A stretch of 64,000 nucleotides of DNA from Fistularia commersonii (taxonomy: Eukaryota; Chordata; Actinopteri; Syngnathiformes; Fistulariidae): contig JBBMNZ010000021.1 of the NCBI GenBank assembly GCA_037954325.1, positions 14,290,616 through 14,354,615 on the forward strand, read 5' to 3'. The notes beneath the pieces are model-generated. The model saw only the letters and a program-made list of their open reading frames with translations, made no database searches and was not told where the DNA came from. Positions 20,901 to 35,900 of the stretch are shown here, one piece after another; positions within the stretch are counted from its first letter, which is position 1; each line of letters starts with the position of its first letter. The translations under genes were made by a program, and so were the position numbers.

Positions 20901-23900
20901 AGTTTGCATGTTCTCCCCTTGTCCTCGTGGCTTTTCTCCACGTTCTCCGGTTTCTTCCCATTGTCAAAAACATGCAGTAGGAGAGCTGAAGACACTGAAC
21001 TTCCTGGTTGTGTGGCTCTGTGATCCACTGGCGCCCCGCCTCCGGCTCAAACCGGTAATGCAAGACCAGAGGTGTTGACCGTGATTAGAAGCAGTGGCTT
21101 TATTTTGTTTGGGGGTTTGAATACTTTATTAATCTCTCGTGGGAAATGACTCTGCGTTTCACCCGTCACGGTGTGAACCATGAGCAGTGGGCTGCCACTT
21201 GAGCATCGCACTTGCAGCTTCACTTTCCTGCTCAAGAACACTTTCAAAGGTTAGGAGGAGCTTAGCAATTCAACCAGGAATTTTGGGTCAGACAGACAAC
21301 TGCGCTGACTACCTGAGACGTGCCGCCTTTAACAGAATATTTCGTATTTTACTACATTAAGAAGAAGATAGCTGTGTTGATCATCACGGCCAGATGGCTC
21401 ACATTTAATTTCAAACTCAGCTGAAAACAAAAACCCCTCCTCCAATATAACCGACTGATGATGATGATTGTTGCTCGTATTTTTAATTTCCGTGCAAAAC
21501 TAGAATTTAACAAGGGTGTGTTTTTTTCTTTTTTTTTTTTTTTCCCCCGCTTAATTTCACATTTGAGGTGAAGCAGCAGAATGTGACTAATAGAACAGTG
21601 GGATCAGTCAGAATAATACATGAGGTGCTACAGGAAAGGGCCTGAATCCAGCTTTCAAAGGAAGCAACTTGTCTGTAGGATTGTATGCTTTAGAACCGGA
21701 GAAAATAAATAGCCTCACTCAGAAGCGACAAGAAAAATAGACGGCATCCATGTTGGCAGCGTCCAAAGATGGCACCCCTGAAATGGACAGGAGTGTTCTG
21801 GTGTCCCTGTAGAAATTGCTTCACTGCAGTGCCTGACTGCACCTATGACTCACGTACAAAAAGCAAGGCTGTGTGTGTGTGTGTGTGTGGGGAAACCACG
21901 ACAATGACAGCTTCGCTAATAGTTTTGCTGGGATTAGAGCATTTCGACAATAGCTGAAACCCGCCCTGGGTCTCTTGACTTAATGAGGACACGTAGAAGT
22001 AAGGGATAATAAAGCTCTCATTTGACACTCATTCACAAAGTAGTCAGGCAAACTCCTCAAATACTAGTTTCAATCTAAATGAGCAATCAGTTGTAAAACA
22101 ATGGCACCTCATCCGCACAAAAATCATCCCAGATTAATCACCGTGATGGCCGTGGACCTTAGACGGAATGTAAATAACCTTATCAGACTGCATTTCTTGC
22201 ACACGCCAGACGGGTAATTATTTAACAGGCCGCAACATTTATTTATTTGATTTGCACTTATCTTCCGTATATCGTGCTTCGTCCTTCACATCCTCTTCAT
22301 GTCTGTCTCAGTTCTTCCACCTACTCTCTTTTTCACTCCCCCTCTGTCTCACCCCGCTCCCTAACCGAGCATGGAGGAAAATACAAAGCGTCCATCTTTA
22401 TCCGCGTGTCAGAGAGGCACCCAGTCTCGCTGTTGCTAGGAAACACTGGAAAATGCTCCCGTTCATTCAGACTTGTCGACCATTCATGCACCAGGGGCTC
22501 TCATCTGTTATGGCTGTGTGGCTGCTGTCGTATAGCTCAAATCAGCCTGACCGGTGCTTTTTATCTGAGAATACGGATAGCGGGGAAGAGAAATAGCGCG
22601 TCGGACGAAGCATCATTTCATTTTGATTTATATTCCCGTACTTTAAGCACGCCGGACCTTTTCTGGGGTCCAGCCCTGTTGTTTTGACTGAAAACACACG
22701 TCTGCCTGTCGTCGCCGGCGATCACAGGCGCCCCTGCGGCATGACAATTCTCGAGACGCCGTTTGTGTGTCTGGTGGCGACGACCACTCTGTTGACTGCG
22801 GCTTCACAGCTAAATCTGCAACAGTATCTGGAGTTACATAACCGAATCTATAATGAGAACAACCCCCTAATCTGAAAGTGAATAGCGCTTTGATATACCG
22901 TAGGATCAGACACGTGATCCTGCACTTGTTGCTTCATTTTTATTTCTAAAAATAGGTCCTCCTGTGGGCATTAATAAATGTTTCAGTAGCAAAGGACGCC
23001 GATGTGTTTTCGTCACGTTCACGCTCGTCCGTCCCTGCGTCGTGACACGGCGGCCATGCCGGCCCCCGACTGACCGCATCCAAATGAATGTCCAGGCAAT
23101 GGAGTACCTGCCCGGCGGCGACCTGCTATCGCTGCTGAACCGATACGAGGAGCAGTTTGACGAACCCATGGCTCAGTTCTATTTGGCGGAGCTGGTCGAG
23201 GCCGTTCACGTCGTGCACCAGCTGGGCTACGTCCACAGGTGAGAAGCGCGAGGACAAAGCCCCTCAGGCGACACCGGAGAAGAAGTCATTTAGACCGTCG
23301 CAGCGATGGAATTGTTCTTTATGCTCCCTGGTCCACGCTAAATTATTCTTTGTTTGCCATTTTTTACCCCGAGGGGGACGTGTGCATATGATTTAGGGAA
23401 ACACTAGTTTAATGAGAAAAGCAGCGTTGTAATTTGAGTCAGCGAGCTGAGCGCGATGTCAAGCAATTACTGGAGTTTATTCGTGTTCTATTGCCATCCG
23501 AGCAGTAGACGTATTATAGAACTTGGGCAACATTCAGCTCTCTAAAAGCAATACTGAATCTCTTCTGAAATATCCACTTGCAGAGATGTCAAACCAGAGA
23601 ATGTTCTCATCGATCGGACCGGTCACATTAAGCTGGCAGACTTTGGATCAGCTGCCAGGCTGACTGCTGACAAAATAGTAAGTAGATCATAGGGTTTGCT
23701 GTGAGTATGAAATTCAGTGTTCCTGACAAGGCCGTCATTGTGTTTGTTTGTTATTGTTTTTTCGTGGCTCCAGGTGTCTGCTCCCGCGGTGCCAGCAGGG
23801 ACCCAGGACTTCCTGTCCCCGGAGGTCCTGGCGGCCGTGGACGGGGGCTCTCGCAGCACCTACGGCGTCGAGTGTGACTGGTGGTCCCTCGGCGTGATAG

Positions 23901-26900
23901 CGTACGAGATGATCTACGGCAGGTCGCCGTTCTCCGACGGCACCTCCACCAAGACCATCCACAACATCCTCAACTTCAAGGTGCGTAGTCGTCTCGAAGT
24001 TCCGAGGCGGCCGCCTCCTCCAGACGTCTGAGCGGTCTTTATGCCATGTCGTCCGCAGCACTCTCTGAAGATCCCGGCAGAGCCGCGGGCCAGTAAGCCG
24101 TACGTCGACCTGGTGCGCAGCTTGCTGTGCGGAGCCAAAGAGCGCCTGGGGTTCCAGGGACTCCGGTGTCACCCGTTTTTCTCAAGCGTCGACTGGAAAA
24201 ACTTGAGACAAAGTGAGCGTCGTCCGCTCCGGGACCTCTTTGTCCCGCCTCTTTGGCGAAAAAAATGCTCCGTTTGCCTTGAAACGACTTCCATTACTAA
24301 TCCCATTACTGGACCAACGGTCTATATGGACGCTTGTCAAATATTAACGTTTATAATTTATGTAACCGTGCTGCGTGCATGTGGTTGCACACGGGCAACA
24401 AGCAGCAATTGCATCGCCAGCGGTGTTGTGAGTAGTAAAATAATGAGATTCTGTGCGCTGTTGGCAGTGAGCCAGTTCTTAACCGAGGAGGAGAATGGGA
24501 GGGAGGCACAGACAAGAGGCGAGGCAGACTGAATAATGATCTGCAACTCATCTGCTTCTCAGTAGATGCAGCACAAATCTTTTGACGCCACCACACCAGA
24601 CATGCACTTCGTAGGGGGAAGCGCGTATGCTACGTGTCATCATGCGCCGTCAAATGTCGGGCCGCGGCGAACGACGGAGACCGATTTGAAAAGTTTGGCG
24701 TTTCTGCCCGAGCTTTTGTTGCGTCTATGATTCTCGCATTCACCGATATTTGCTGTGAAGAAGTGCGGGGTTTATGACAGTCGAGTTATAAGTTGCTGCG
24801 GTTATTCAGAGATGTTGCCGCAGGGTTGTGTGTTTTGTTTTTACACATTTTGTTTTGTAATCCTTAATTGACTGTCAGACCGATTGCTTGGTCAGGGTTT
24901 TCCTCTAAATTGCTTCCCGCTTTAATATTCCCGTCAAAACTGAAAATTTAAGGAATGTATGTTTTGTTTTTTAATAAATTCCGCAAATCTCCCAAAATGC
25001 TTTTTGTGCCCCAAGAGATTTGTTTTTTTTTCCATTTAAATCGATTCAATAGTGCGCAGTAAAATGAGGATTGAACACTTAAAATGAGGATCATAACCAT
25101 AAATACTGCATGCGGGTTGAAAATACATTCCTATTAATTGCTAATTAGACAGCGACGGGTCTGCACAGCTCAGTTTTGGTGAACGAGCGGCTCGCTCTGC
25201 TGCAGTGAGGGAGAGCGAGGGAGCGTGTGTTTGTGTGTGTGTGTGTGTGTGAGGGAGGGAGGGAGGAGGCAGCATGTGTATCAACGTGCGACTTACCGCA
25301 CTCCGAGCTCCCACCGCTCAGGTCCGTTCCTCACTTCCTTTCTCCCCCTTTTCTCCTTATTGTGTTTTTTTGTTTTTTTTTGTTTTGTTTTTTAAGTACC
25401 TCATTCGTCATTCCTCGCATATTCGCCTCCCCTTCCTTTTACACTTTCCCTCTCTCCTCCGTGCTCCTGCAGTTCTACCACCGTTCGTTCCTGCGTTGCA
25501 CGCTGAAGATGACACCTCTAATTTTGAGGAGCCGGAGAAGGCAGCCTCCCGGCCAGCCTCAGCAGCCCAGCGCGGAGCTCTGCCAGTGGGCTTCCAGGGC
25601 CGGGACCTCCCCTTTCTAGGCTGGTTCTTCAGCAGAACATTGACAACACTGGCCAGGACTGAGTAAGTGCTTTTATTTGTTGTTTTTTTTCCTTGTTTTT
25701 TAGCCGCTCACATTCACCCCACTCACTCACCTCTTGCTGTATTGGTAACACCCCGTGTTTCTTCCTGCTCTGTTAAGGGTCCTTATTACTAGTGCCAGAT
25801 TTTCCAGGTAGCGGCTTTTCTGCTGACTTACTATGACGTCCGGGGCAGTCGGTGTGGTTCCCCTTTCATTAGTGTTGTGACTTTCGGGGCTAAAATAGAT
25901 TTGTCCGTATACAGTATCAGACGGACGGATGAAGCGGCAGAGAGATCCACCTGTTCAGTCTGTGCTGCCTCCCCCCCCCCCCCCCCGATTCCCGTTTTCA
26001 TGCTTCGGAGGGAATCACGCGTTGTCTATCTGATGCAGAGATACATCAAATCAACAGAGCAGAGGCTGAGAGCCGGTGTTATCTTGCCATCAGCGCTGAT
26101 TGGTATGCAGCTGAGTGTGTCAATGAGGTTTGCTTAGAGGTGGAACCCCACACATGGAGATACTCCCGCACTGTGCTTTTTCTACTCCTCCGCTCTGCTA
26201 CCGGGGAGCACATTAAGCTTCAGATTTCAGCATAGATTTTCCGACCGTAATTATCCCCATCGGTGTTTGGCTTCTTAACCTCTGATGATAAAGCAAGAGG
26301 GAGGGTTTCCTTCCTTCCTTCCCTTTTTTTTTTTTTTTTTTTTTCCCGGAGCCCTATGGCAGCGCTGTAGAAGGTTAATGGTGCTGGAGACTGCGGATCA
26401 TGACAGCAGCAGCAACGGGGAAAGCGTTAGCAGATTAGACAGGGTAAAGGATGAGAGCTCAGATTGGGGGAGAGAATCTATTTCTATGGTTACTACCGTG
26501 ATGTCCCCCCCCCCCCACCTCCAGTCCCCACCCCCATCTTTATTCTTCTCATCTCCTCCTATTTTCTCCGTCTCCCGATGTCTCGGTCCCTTGTCTTACA
26601 CCAGTAGCCATCTGCTAATGGTTTTTAACTGAACATCTTTTTTTTTTTTTTTTTTTTTTTTGCTGCATTTGATTAAGAGGAGATCAACAATCCTAGGATG
26701 TGTCAGATTTGTGTGTGGGTGCACGCATATGCATGTACACTGTCTTCATTACAATGCCAAGAAGGAACTGAGCCCAAAGCAAGCATAATGAAATGCTAAT
26801 AATGTATTTTGGGGGTTCTTTTTTTTTCTGTTTTTCTTTTTTTTTTTTTTTTTTTTGTGAACTTGTCCTCATTAGTAAAACCCAACAACAAAATCCCCTC

Positions 26901-29900
26901 AACAGCTTGCCTCAAATGTATAAAATGCTGTCTGTAATTCGGCGGGTTGAATTAATATCTGCAGCATGCTTCGTAAACTTCCAGGAATATCTATGCCTTT
27001 TGAGGAATTATGTGGCTAAAAAAAAAAAATATCGTAATGGCTAATTATGATCGACGACATCTAAAATGTGAGAGAAGGGTAAACCGTGTTGACGGTCAGT
27101 CATTGCGCCCTTTGGTTGGGAGTAGGGTAGCTTGACAACAAATAGCCAAATTGGCGCAAATGAGCGCTTCCAGATGGCCACTGAAAGAGCGCTCCTCGTC
27201 CCCAGAGAATGATTACCAATGATTTAGGTGACAACTGACTTTCCATTCAGGGCCACTGTGGTCAGGATTCCTCATTTGAAAGGTCTCTTGGAAACTAAGG
27301 GATCTGATTTACAAGAAGTCCTCTGGAAATTTATGGGCAGTCCTTGGTGTGATTTTCATGTAGAGCTTGACTGACGCTGGATTTTTGTGACTGATGACCA
27401 TTTTCAGGGTGCAAACATACTCCTCATTGAGGAGGTCTCAGTCAACACGTCATTTGAATACCGGCTTGTCCATTATTTCTTTAGAAAGTAGCGGGATTTT
27501 CGATTTCAAACCGATTTTAAATCCACACATAATGCTTAATAGTTTGGTCGTAGGTTTCAATGATTCCTTTGCCAAACCCTGACTGGAGCACAGCCGCTTG
27601 TATAATATATGATTTGTCTTCTCCTCTATAGCACATAACAGTTTGGATTTGGGGATAAAACTATTGTATGACACTTTGTAGCCAAACCCATCAAGTTACT
27701 GAAAGAAAACAACCAGCAGAAAAAAAGAACAGCTCAAGAAGATCATTTATTTTTTTGTTGGTTTCATGTGTGGCGTTCTCCATGTACTAATAATGCATAA
27801 TTTACTGCTCACAGTGATGTGATTACTTAAAGTTATCATATCGGTCGGTGCACATTGGCCAACACTCACTCCTAATACAGATATATTTTTGAGAGGCTAT
27901 GACTGAGAGTGCTTTAAAACCCAGGCTTTTCTCTGACAAAGATTTTAGTCCAACAGAGAATATGAAGACAAATAAATATATTCATTGTTCATAATTCACT
28001 GCCTCTCTAGTCACAAATCCAATGCTCAGTTCAATTATTAAGCCCTAATACAGTTCAGATGGCTTAGTATCCTGCATTTGATGGTGATAGTGTTTTTTTT
28101 TTTTCCCCAGTCTTTACTCTCAAATTGTGTTACGTAAACATGGGACGAGGATCAATTTGCTCATGGGATGTAGCTCGATCTAGTGTTTGGGTTGCTGCAT
28201 AACAAAACCCAGGAGCAGGAGGAGTTTACAGCAAATATGCTTTTCATTGACATTTTCACATGCAGAGTCATTTCTTTTTGTGCACTTGTTTTGAATACAT
28301 TTGAAGCATAAATGTTAAAAATCATAAATATGCAGCGTGTGACCTCTTTGTGGCATCACTCTTAAGATTGTACATTTTATTAAGACGGCCTCCGCAGGCT
28401 TTTTCCTGTTTGCCTTTCAAACCTTATCCGAGTTAATGCTGTCAGAACTACATGGCCGTTCATTTTCGCTCCCCTGCAAGAGACTCGGAAAGAATAGCCC
28501 GGCATTTTTGACGGATACAATTCTTTATTTTCCACTCTTCCCGCGTAATGATTAGAGCAGCGGAAATACTGCATGCGTCCTAAATAGGACAATGGAAATA
28601 CCGCCGTGATTCCTTTGACATGCATGAAACATATGAAGATATCGACCCACCTTCCGGTGTTTACGTTCTCTGTCGGGAAGGAGGAAATGGAGCTAAATGT
28701 TTTAAGAAGGATACTGGCAGAGGCGGAAAAGGCAAACCGCTTTGTGCTCCTCCCCCCTGCTGAGCACCTGTAAAATGTTTTTGTTACAAATGTGCTGCAT
28801 CACTAAACTTTTTAAACTGATGAAACACCGAATTTTGATACCAAAAGGCGCAGGATTGATTGAGGTGAAGCGGGGTCTATTCTACATTCCTAGGGTGTTG
28901 CTGTTTCTGGGATGAGTTTGTGCTTGTTGTCTATATATTGAATATACTCTGATTCAAGGGGATTGACTCAGCGTAGAGAGGAAAAAGGAGCTCTGCTCAT
29001 TTTTGTGATTATTTTTAACGCCGTGACTCAGTCTGTGTCGACTTTATTAGATTCCTCTCCTGTGTTCCTGAACTCATTCATGCAGACCCATTCATTTGTT
29101 TTGAAGATTCCTCCTCAGGATCGCCCCGTCTCCTGTCCTCTGGTCAGGGCAAAGGTGAAAATTGAAGCCCTGAATTAACTGCAGACAAAACACAGCCAGA
29201 AGTGGGTTGTTTGTTTGTTAGGCAAAGTCCCTCCACAACTGCGACGGGGTTTGTTCCGAATAAACCTTTTCAGTTAAATTATATGAATGTCATTCCGATC
29301 CTTCCTCGGGAGCTTTTATTGTCAGAGCTGCATATTCATATTCTTCATGCCATTTATCCCTTCTTTTCATAAAACTGTTCTCTGTTTGTCACCAGTGTCT
29401 GCTACTCATTTGTGACGTCTGGGCGTTTATGCATTTTGACTCATGACTCCCATGACTGAAGTGTCTTTGTCAATTTTTTTGTTTTTTTTCCCCTTGCTGT
29501 CTCAGTCAGAATCCGAATTCATCCATATTCTTGAAAATTGACCTTCTTTGGCGTTGTAAGAAGTGCACTCCCACATATGATGTGCTGTCCCCAGGTCAGT
29601 GTCTGCAGGCCTCAACTCTCCTGCTAAGACCACCTCCATGGAAAAGAAGCTGCACCTTAAAAGCAAAGAACTACAAGAGACCCAAGACAAATGTCACAAG
29701 GTGAGGGTCCTTTGCTTCAACCCGTGGTTCAGAAAATAGTAAAGATTTTGCTCTCATGGCATTTTTCTTTTTCATCCCTGAAATTGAAACCGCGAAGGGT
29801 TTTGAGTTTTGATATTGGAGAGCACTGCACTGAACAAATACTTTAATTATGGGTTATATTGTATTGCTATTGGATAATGCAGCCCCAGGGCGGCACTGGT

Positions 29901-32900
29901 CGGTGTCTCCCTGAGCCAGCCTCGGGGGGGCACAGAGCAGTGTCTCCCTGAGCCAGTCTTAAGCCCGGATAAATGCAGAGGGTTACGTCAGGAAGGGCAT
30001 CTGGTGTGAAACGTTTGCCAAAACCAAACATGTGAATCAACCATAATAACCAGATCATACCGGATCGGTCGAGGACCGGGTTAACAACGACCGCCATTGG
30101 TAGCAATGATCTACAGGGTACCTGTGGAAATTGGGCTGCTGTAGGTCAAAGAAGGAGAGGAGGAAGGTGTGTTCAGAAGCAAAGAGAGAAGAGGAAAGGA
30201 AAGAGCCTGGGACTGAGAGTAGGAACTTTGAATATCGGGACTCTGACAGGAAAAGGTAGAGAGTTGGTCGACATGATGCAGAGAAGGAAAGTGGATATAC
30301 TGTGTGTCTAGGAGACCAGGTGGAAAGGTAGTAAGGCTAGAAGCTTAGGAGCAGGCTTTAAGTTGTACTTTCATGGTCCTGACAAGAGGATATATGGAGT
30401 AGGAGTTCTCTTGAAGGAGGAGTTTGTTAGGAACGTTCTGGAAGTGAAAAGAATGTCAGATAGACTTATGAGTCTAAAACTGGAAATTGAAGGTGTGACG
30501 CTCAATGTTGTTAGTGGCTATGACCCGCAGGTGGGATGTGAATTTGAAGAGAAGGAGAGCTTCTGGATTGAGTTAAATGAAGTGATGTAGACTATCCCCA
30601 GAGATGAGAGTGCTAAATGGTGCAGACTTCAATGGGCATGTTGGTAAAGACAGCAATGATGGTGGTTTGTAGGATGACTCTGGTGACAAGGAAGATCAAG
30701 AGGACTAAGGCAGAGCATAAGACAAAGTGGTGGAAGCTGAATAGGGATGAATGTTGTATGGTTTTCAGGGAGGAGTTGAGAAAGGCTTTGGGTGGTCAGG
30801 GTGAGCTTCCAGATGATTGGACAACAACAGCTAGTGTTATCAGGGAGACAGGTAGAAGAGTACTTGGTGTGTCATCTGGAAGGAAAGTAGATGAGGAGAC
30901 TTGGTGGTGGAATGAGGAATTGCAGGAGTGTATACAGAGAGCGGTTAGCGAAGAACGAGTGGGATATTGAGAGGACTGACGAGAACAGACAGAAGTACAG
31001 GGAGATACAACATAAGGTAAAGATAAAGGTAGCGAAGGCAAAACAAAGGGCGTATGATGACCTTTATGCTCTGTTGGATAGCAAGGAGGGTAAGAGTGAT
31101 CTATACAGGTTGGTGAGAGATAGTGATGGAAAGGATGTACAACAGGTCCAGGTGATTAAGGGTAGAGAGGGAAATGTATTGACAGATGCTAGAAGAGTGA
31201 TGGGAAGATGGAAAGAGTACTTTGAAGAGCTAATGAATGTGGAAAATGAAAGAGGGGCACGGGTAGAAGAGGTGACTATTGTAGACCACAAAGTAGCACA
31301 AATTAGTAACAGTTAAGGGAGGAAGGTAATGAAGAGGATGAAGAGTGGAAAAGCAGTTGGTCCTGATGATATGCCTGTGGAGGTGCGGAAGTATCTAGGA
31401 GAGGCAGCGGTAGATTTTCTGCCTCGATTAGTGGGAATGGAGACAAAGTGTGATGGTGCCTATTTTTAAGAATAAGGGGGATGTGCAGAATTGCGGCAAC
31501 GATAGAGGGATACAGTTGATGAGCCATACAATGAAGTTATGGGAAAGAATAGTGGGAACTAGACTGAGAACAGAAGTCAGCATTTGTGACCAGCAGTATG
31601 GCTTCATGCCTAGAAAGAGTACTACAGATGCAGTATTTGCTTTGAGAATGCTAATAGAGAAGTACAGAGACCTAGAAAAAGCACATGACAGGGTGCCAAG
31701 AGATGAGCTTCGGTATTGTATGAGGAAGTCTAGAGTAACAGAAGTATGTTAGACTGGTGCAGGACATGTATGCTAGCTGTGAGACAGTGGTACGGTGTGC
31801 TGTAGGGGTAACAGAGACGTTCAAGGCGGAGGTGGGACTCCATCAAGGATCAGCTCTGAGCCCCCTCTTTTTCACAGTGGTGATGGAAAGGCTGACAGAT
31901 GAGGTGTTAGACAGGAATCCCCATGGACCATGATGTTTGCAGATGACATTGTGATCTGTAGTGAGAGCAGAAAACAGGTAGAGGAAAATCTAGAGAGGTG
32001 GAGGTATGCTCTGGAAAGGAGAGGAATGAAAGTCAGTCACAGCAAGACAGAATATATGTGTGTGAATGAGAGGAACTCGGGTGGAACGGTGAGGCTACAG
32101 GGAGTGGAGATCAAAAAGTTGGAAGATTTCAGGTACTTGAGGTCAACAGTCCAGAGCAACGGAGAGTGTGGAAAAGAGGTGAAGACACGGGTTCAAGCAG
32201 GTTGGAATGGGTGGAGAAAAGTGTCAGGGGTACTATGTGATAGAAGACCATCGGCCAAAATGAAAGGAAAGGTGTTCAAGACAGTGGTGAGACCAGCAAT
32301 GCTGTATGGACTAGAAACTGTTACAATGATGAAAAGACAGGAGGCAGAACTAGAGGTCACAGAGATGAAGATGCTAAGGTTCTCTTTGGGAGTGACCAGG
32401 ATGGATAGGATCAGGAATGAGTCTATCAGAGGAACAGCACATGTTCGATGTTTTAGAGAGAAGGTCAGAGAAGCCAGATTGAGATGTTTTGGTCATGAAT
32501 AAAGGAGGGATAGCGAGTATATTGGTAGATGGATGCTGGAATTGGAGCTGCCAGGCAAGAGGTCTCGAGGAAAACCAAAGAGATTTATGGACCAAGTGAG
32601 ATAGAATATGAAGGTAATTGGTGGTGGAGGATACAGAGAGTAGGGTTAGATGGAGAAAGTTGATTCGCTGTGGTGACCCCTGAAGGGAAAAGCTGAAAGA
32701 AGAAGAAGAAGACTGTATTGCTATTGGATCCCTTTTAAAGCTTCAGTATAGTTTCTTTTTTAGTTTCTCCTCAGAACCAATTCAAGATAGTCTGAACTCG
32801 ATAGGAATTTACGTCACAGTATCAGGGGCAGCCTGCTGAAAGACAGTTGAGGTTTCTGCTGTGTACCGGCTCCCAAACAAATTTGGTTTGGGCACAACCA

Positions 32901-35900
32901 AGATATAATGCAGTATCATTTACATGAAAAGCTGAATGCCCATGATATAATTAGTTTATTAATGAGTTTGCCTTTTGCTTGTAATTTATTACTGCAGGGC
33001 ATTAAGTTCTGTCAGGGTAGATTTCACAAAGACCAAGACCTCTTGCTGTCACAGCCTCAGTGCGATCGAGCAGTGGATACAAGGCTCCACTCTCAAGCCC
33101 CTTAAAAAATCCACTCATCTGGATGAAAAAAAAATATTCCACAGCATCGGCGACTGTCCCATATTTTCCAACAAGCAAAAAGGTGTTCCTTGTTTGCTAC
33201 TTCTTTTCCTCTGAGCTGCAAAACGAGTATCAGTATTTCGCCGTTTGACACTTAATTTGAGCCGACCGTAGCCTTCATGTCCCCGACCTATTGGAACAAG
33301 TTCTTTGTCCCTGAAATGAGAAATCATGAAATGCTAAGTTCACTCCCTCACGCCGGGAATGCTTCTTTACAAGTGTGTTTAATTGTAGTTCCAGATCAAG
33401 CGGGGTCTTTCGTGATCGTGGCCAAATTGCTTTCCTCCAGTGGGCGGCCGCTCTGGACCGTTTCTCACTTGTGCTGCGTCAGTATCTTGTTGCCATCAGG
33501 ATAACGGACCTGGAGAGGAGTACTTACTTAAACAGTACCTCTTCACCAGACACTACCCCACTAATCACACTTTAAAAAAAACATACAAAGAAATGTATGT
33601 ATGCATATCGTTTTGAGATGGCTATTTGATAGAGTGGTGACTTCGGGTACTTTGGATCTTCGGTGACTGAATTGCACTTTTTGTAAGTCGCTTTGGATAA
33701 AAGCATCAGCCAAATGACTGGAATGTAATGTAAAAGTGTAACTCTAGTTTGTTTGAGCACTCTTGTGAACTTGCCCAAGTGCTTCAAATAATCAATCTAA
33801 AGATGAAGCAAAATTTGCAGTTCTTCATTTAGGTTCTATTAAGTTGGATCAGTGGCATACAGTTTCAAGAGACTTTTCACACATCCAGTGTAAGAAGGCG
33901 CTGTCTATGTGTGTGTTCAGATGGAGCAGGAGATCTCCAGGTTCCAGCGTAAGATGACTGACCTGGAGTCAGTGCTCCACCAGAAAGATGTGGAGTTGAA
34001 AGCTTCTGAGACTCAAAGGAGCATCCTGGAGCAAGACCTCGCCACCTACATTACTGAGTGCAGCGTGAGTCACACAGCTATATCCAAGATTTTTCACATA
34101 GCCATTCCATGCCTATTTGTTTGGATGTATAAAGCTCATTCATCATTTTTCACAAATTTGCCAAATTCCTTCATTCAAATTCCTTTAATATCCAGCGTGC
34201 AAATTATTCTCGTTATTGCAGGTACTAAAATCTTAAAATTCAATGCAATAAATGTTTTGTTTTCTTTTCAAAGAAGGGGGCTGTTTGGTAAAAATATCAG
34301 CCACTATCTGGGCCAGCGGTTTCCTTGATTTGTTTCTACTGGTGTTGCAGAGCCTTAAGCGGAGCTTGGAAGAGGCACGTGTGGAGGTCTCCAGAGAGGA
34401 TGATAAGGCTATGCAGTTGCTGCATGACATCCGGGAGCAGAGCAACAAGCTACAGGAAATTAAAGAACAGGTACTGTATGCAAATGTTATCATTGAGATG
34501 ATCCCTTTTTTTCCCTCCCCATGATTGTAATATGAAGATTTGTTTTTTTTTAATATCTAAAAAAAATTTAATACCCTGTTGTTTAAAACCAGAAAAAACA
34601 CGTTTTATGGGTGACGATAGTGTTAATTTCCGCAATTTCATCTTTTTTTTTTTACTCTCACAGCTAACGATGGATTTGCTGAAATAGCCATGAGATTGTA
34701 CTTCTGAGCCTAGTGCATATTCCTGTTACAGTTTGGGAATAACCTCTAAGGACACGCTTGTCTTTAGTAACCATAAAGGTCGTTGCTGTTCTGCCTAACC
34801 GCCTGGGGAAAGATGAGCAGTATTTAAGTTTAGTTTCAATCAGATGTATGTGGGGCGTTCAGAACTACATTCTAACTCCTTGTCATCAAATCCCCATTTA
34901 TTTGGCCCTGTGTGTCCTGATGTTGTCTTTTGACTGTTATATCATTTATAAAAGGTCTAGAAGTGGTAAACAAGATAAAACATGAATTAAAGTTGTTGGA
35001 TTTTTTTTTTTTTTTAGAGATTCTAATACTTCATTTTTACATTTAGTTGGAGTTGCTGCTATCTTTGATTTTCATACTTTTTTTTTTGTGATGAATTGTC
35101 ATTGCTGCAGTGCACTGCAGTTCGTATAGATGAGTGCACAGTAAAACAGTGTCAGCATATCTGCGCACTGTATATCTTTGTCTGTATGGCAATGGAGCAG
35201 CTCAGCTCTCCTCATCCGCTGTCCCAAACCCTTAGTGCTGCCTTGAGCTGACTGTCATTACCTTATCTTCCCACGAAAAAGGCAGAATTGGAAGCACACT
35301 TTTATTCTCCATATACCAATAATTTCTCTGCAATAAGAAAAATAATTTAGAATACCAGCTTTGAACAGCCTTAGTTTTATTCCACGACCCAATGTGGTAA
35401 ATTACTGTAATTTTACTGTAATGTCAGCATATGATTACTTATTATAGCTTATTATATGATTATGCTTCCCCCCACCCCACCTTTTTAAAGATTCTAGCGA
35501 CAGTAAGATAACCGTAGCTTTTACATAATGTGAATCGCTATATAAAAAAGAAACCGTTTTAAAGTCCTCATTTTGACTTTAGTCAACAGAAAAGAACACG
35601 GTCCTGGCCAGTATCAGTCCAATATACTGACGGGCGAATGTATTTTTCCATGTTTTTGCAAACTTGACTGAGCTTGTTTCATAAACAGAATACTGAGTCT
35701 GCTTTGGATAAGAGTGTAGGCTACATACCTCTGCCTGCCTTTCTTGGACATTAGGAGTACCATGCCCAGCTTGAAGAGATGCAGGTGACCATCAGGCAGC
35801 TGGAGGAAGATCTGTCAGCTGCCCGACGCCGCAGTGACCTCTATGAATCTGAGCTAAGAGATTCTCGACAAACTAGTGAGGACCTCAAAAGGAAGGCTGT

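Noticed and set aside
24041..24532. 163-codon frame extending cit exon 8
   Set aside because: Begins upstream of the acceptor and reads through the GTGAGC donor at 24213; exon 9 at 25473 restores the conserved sequence in phase.
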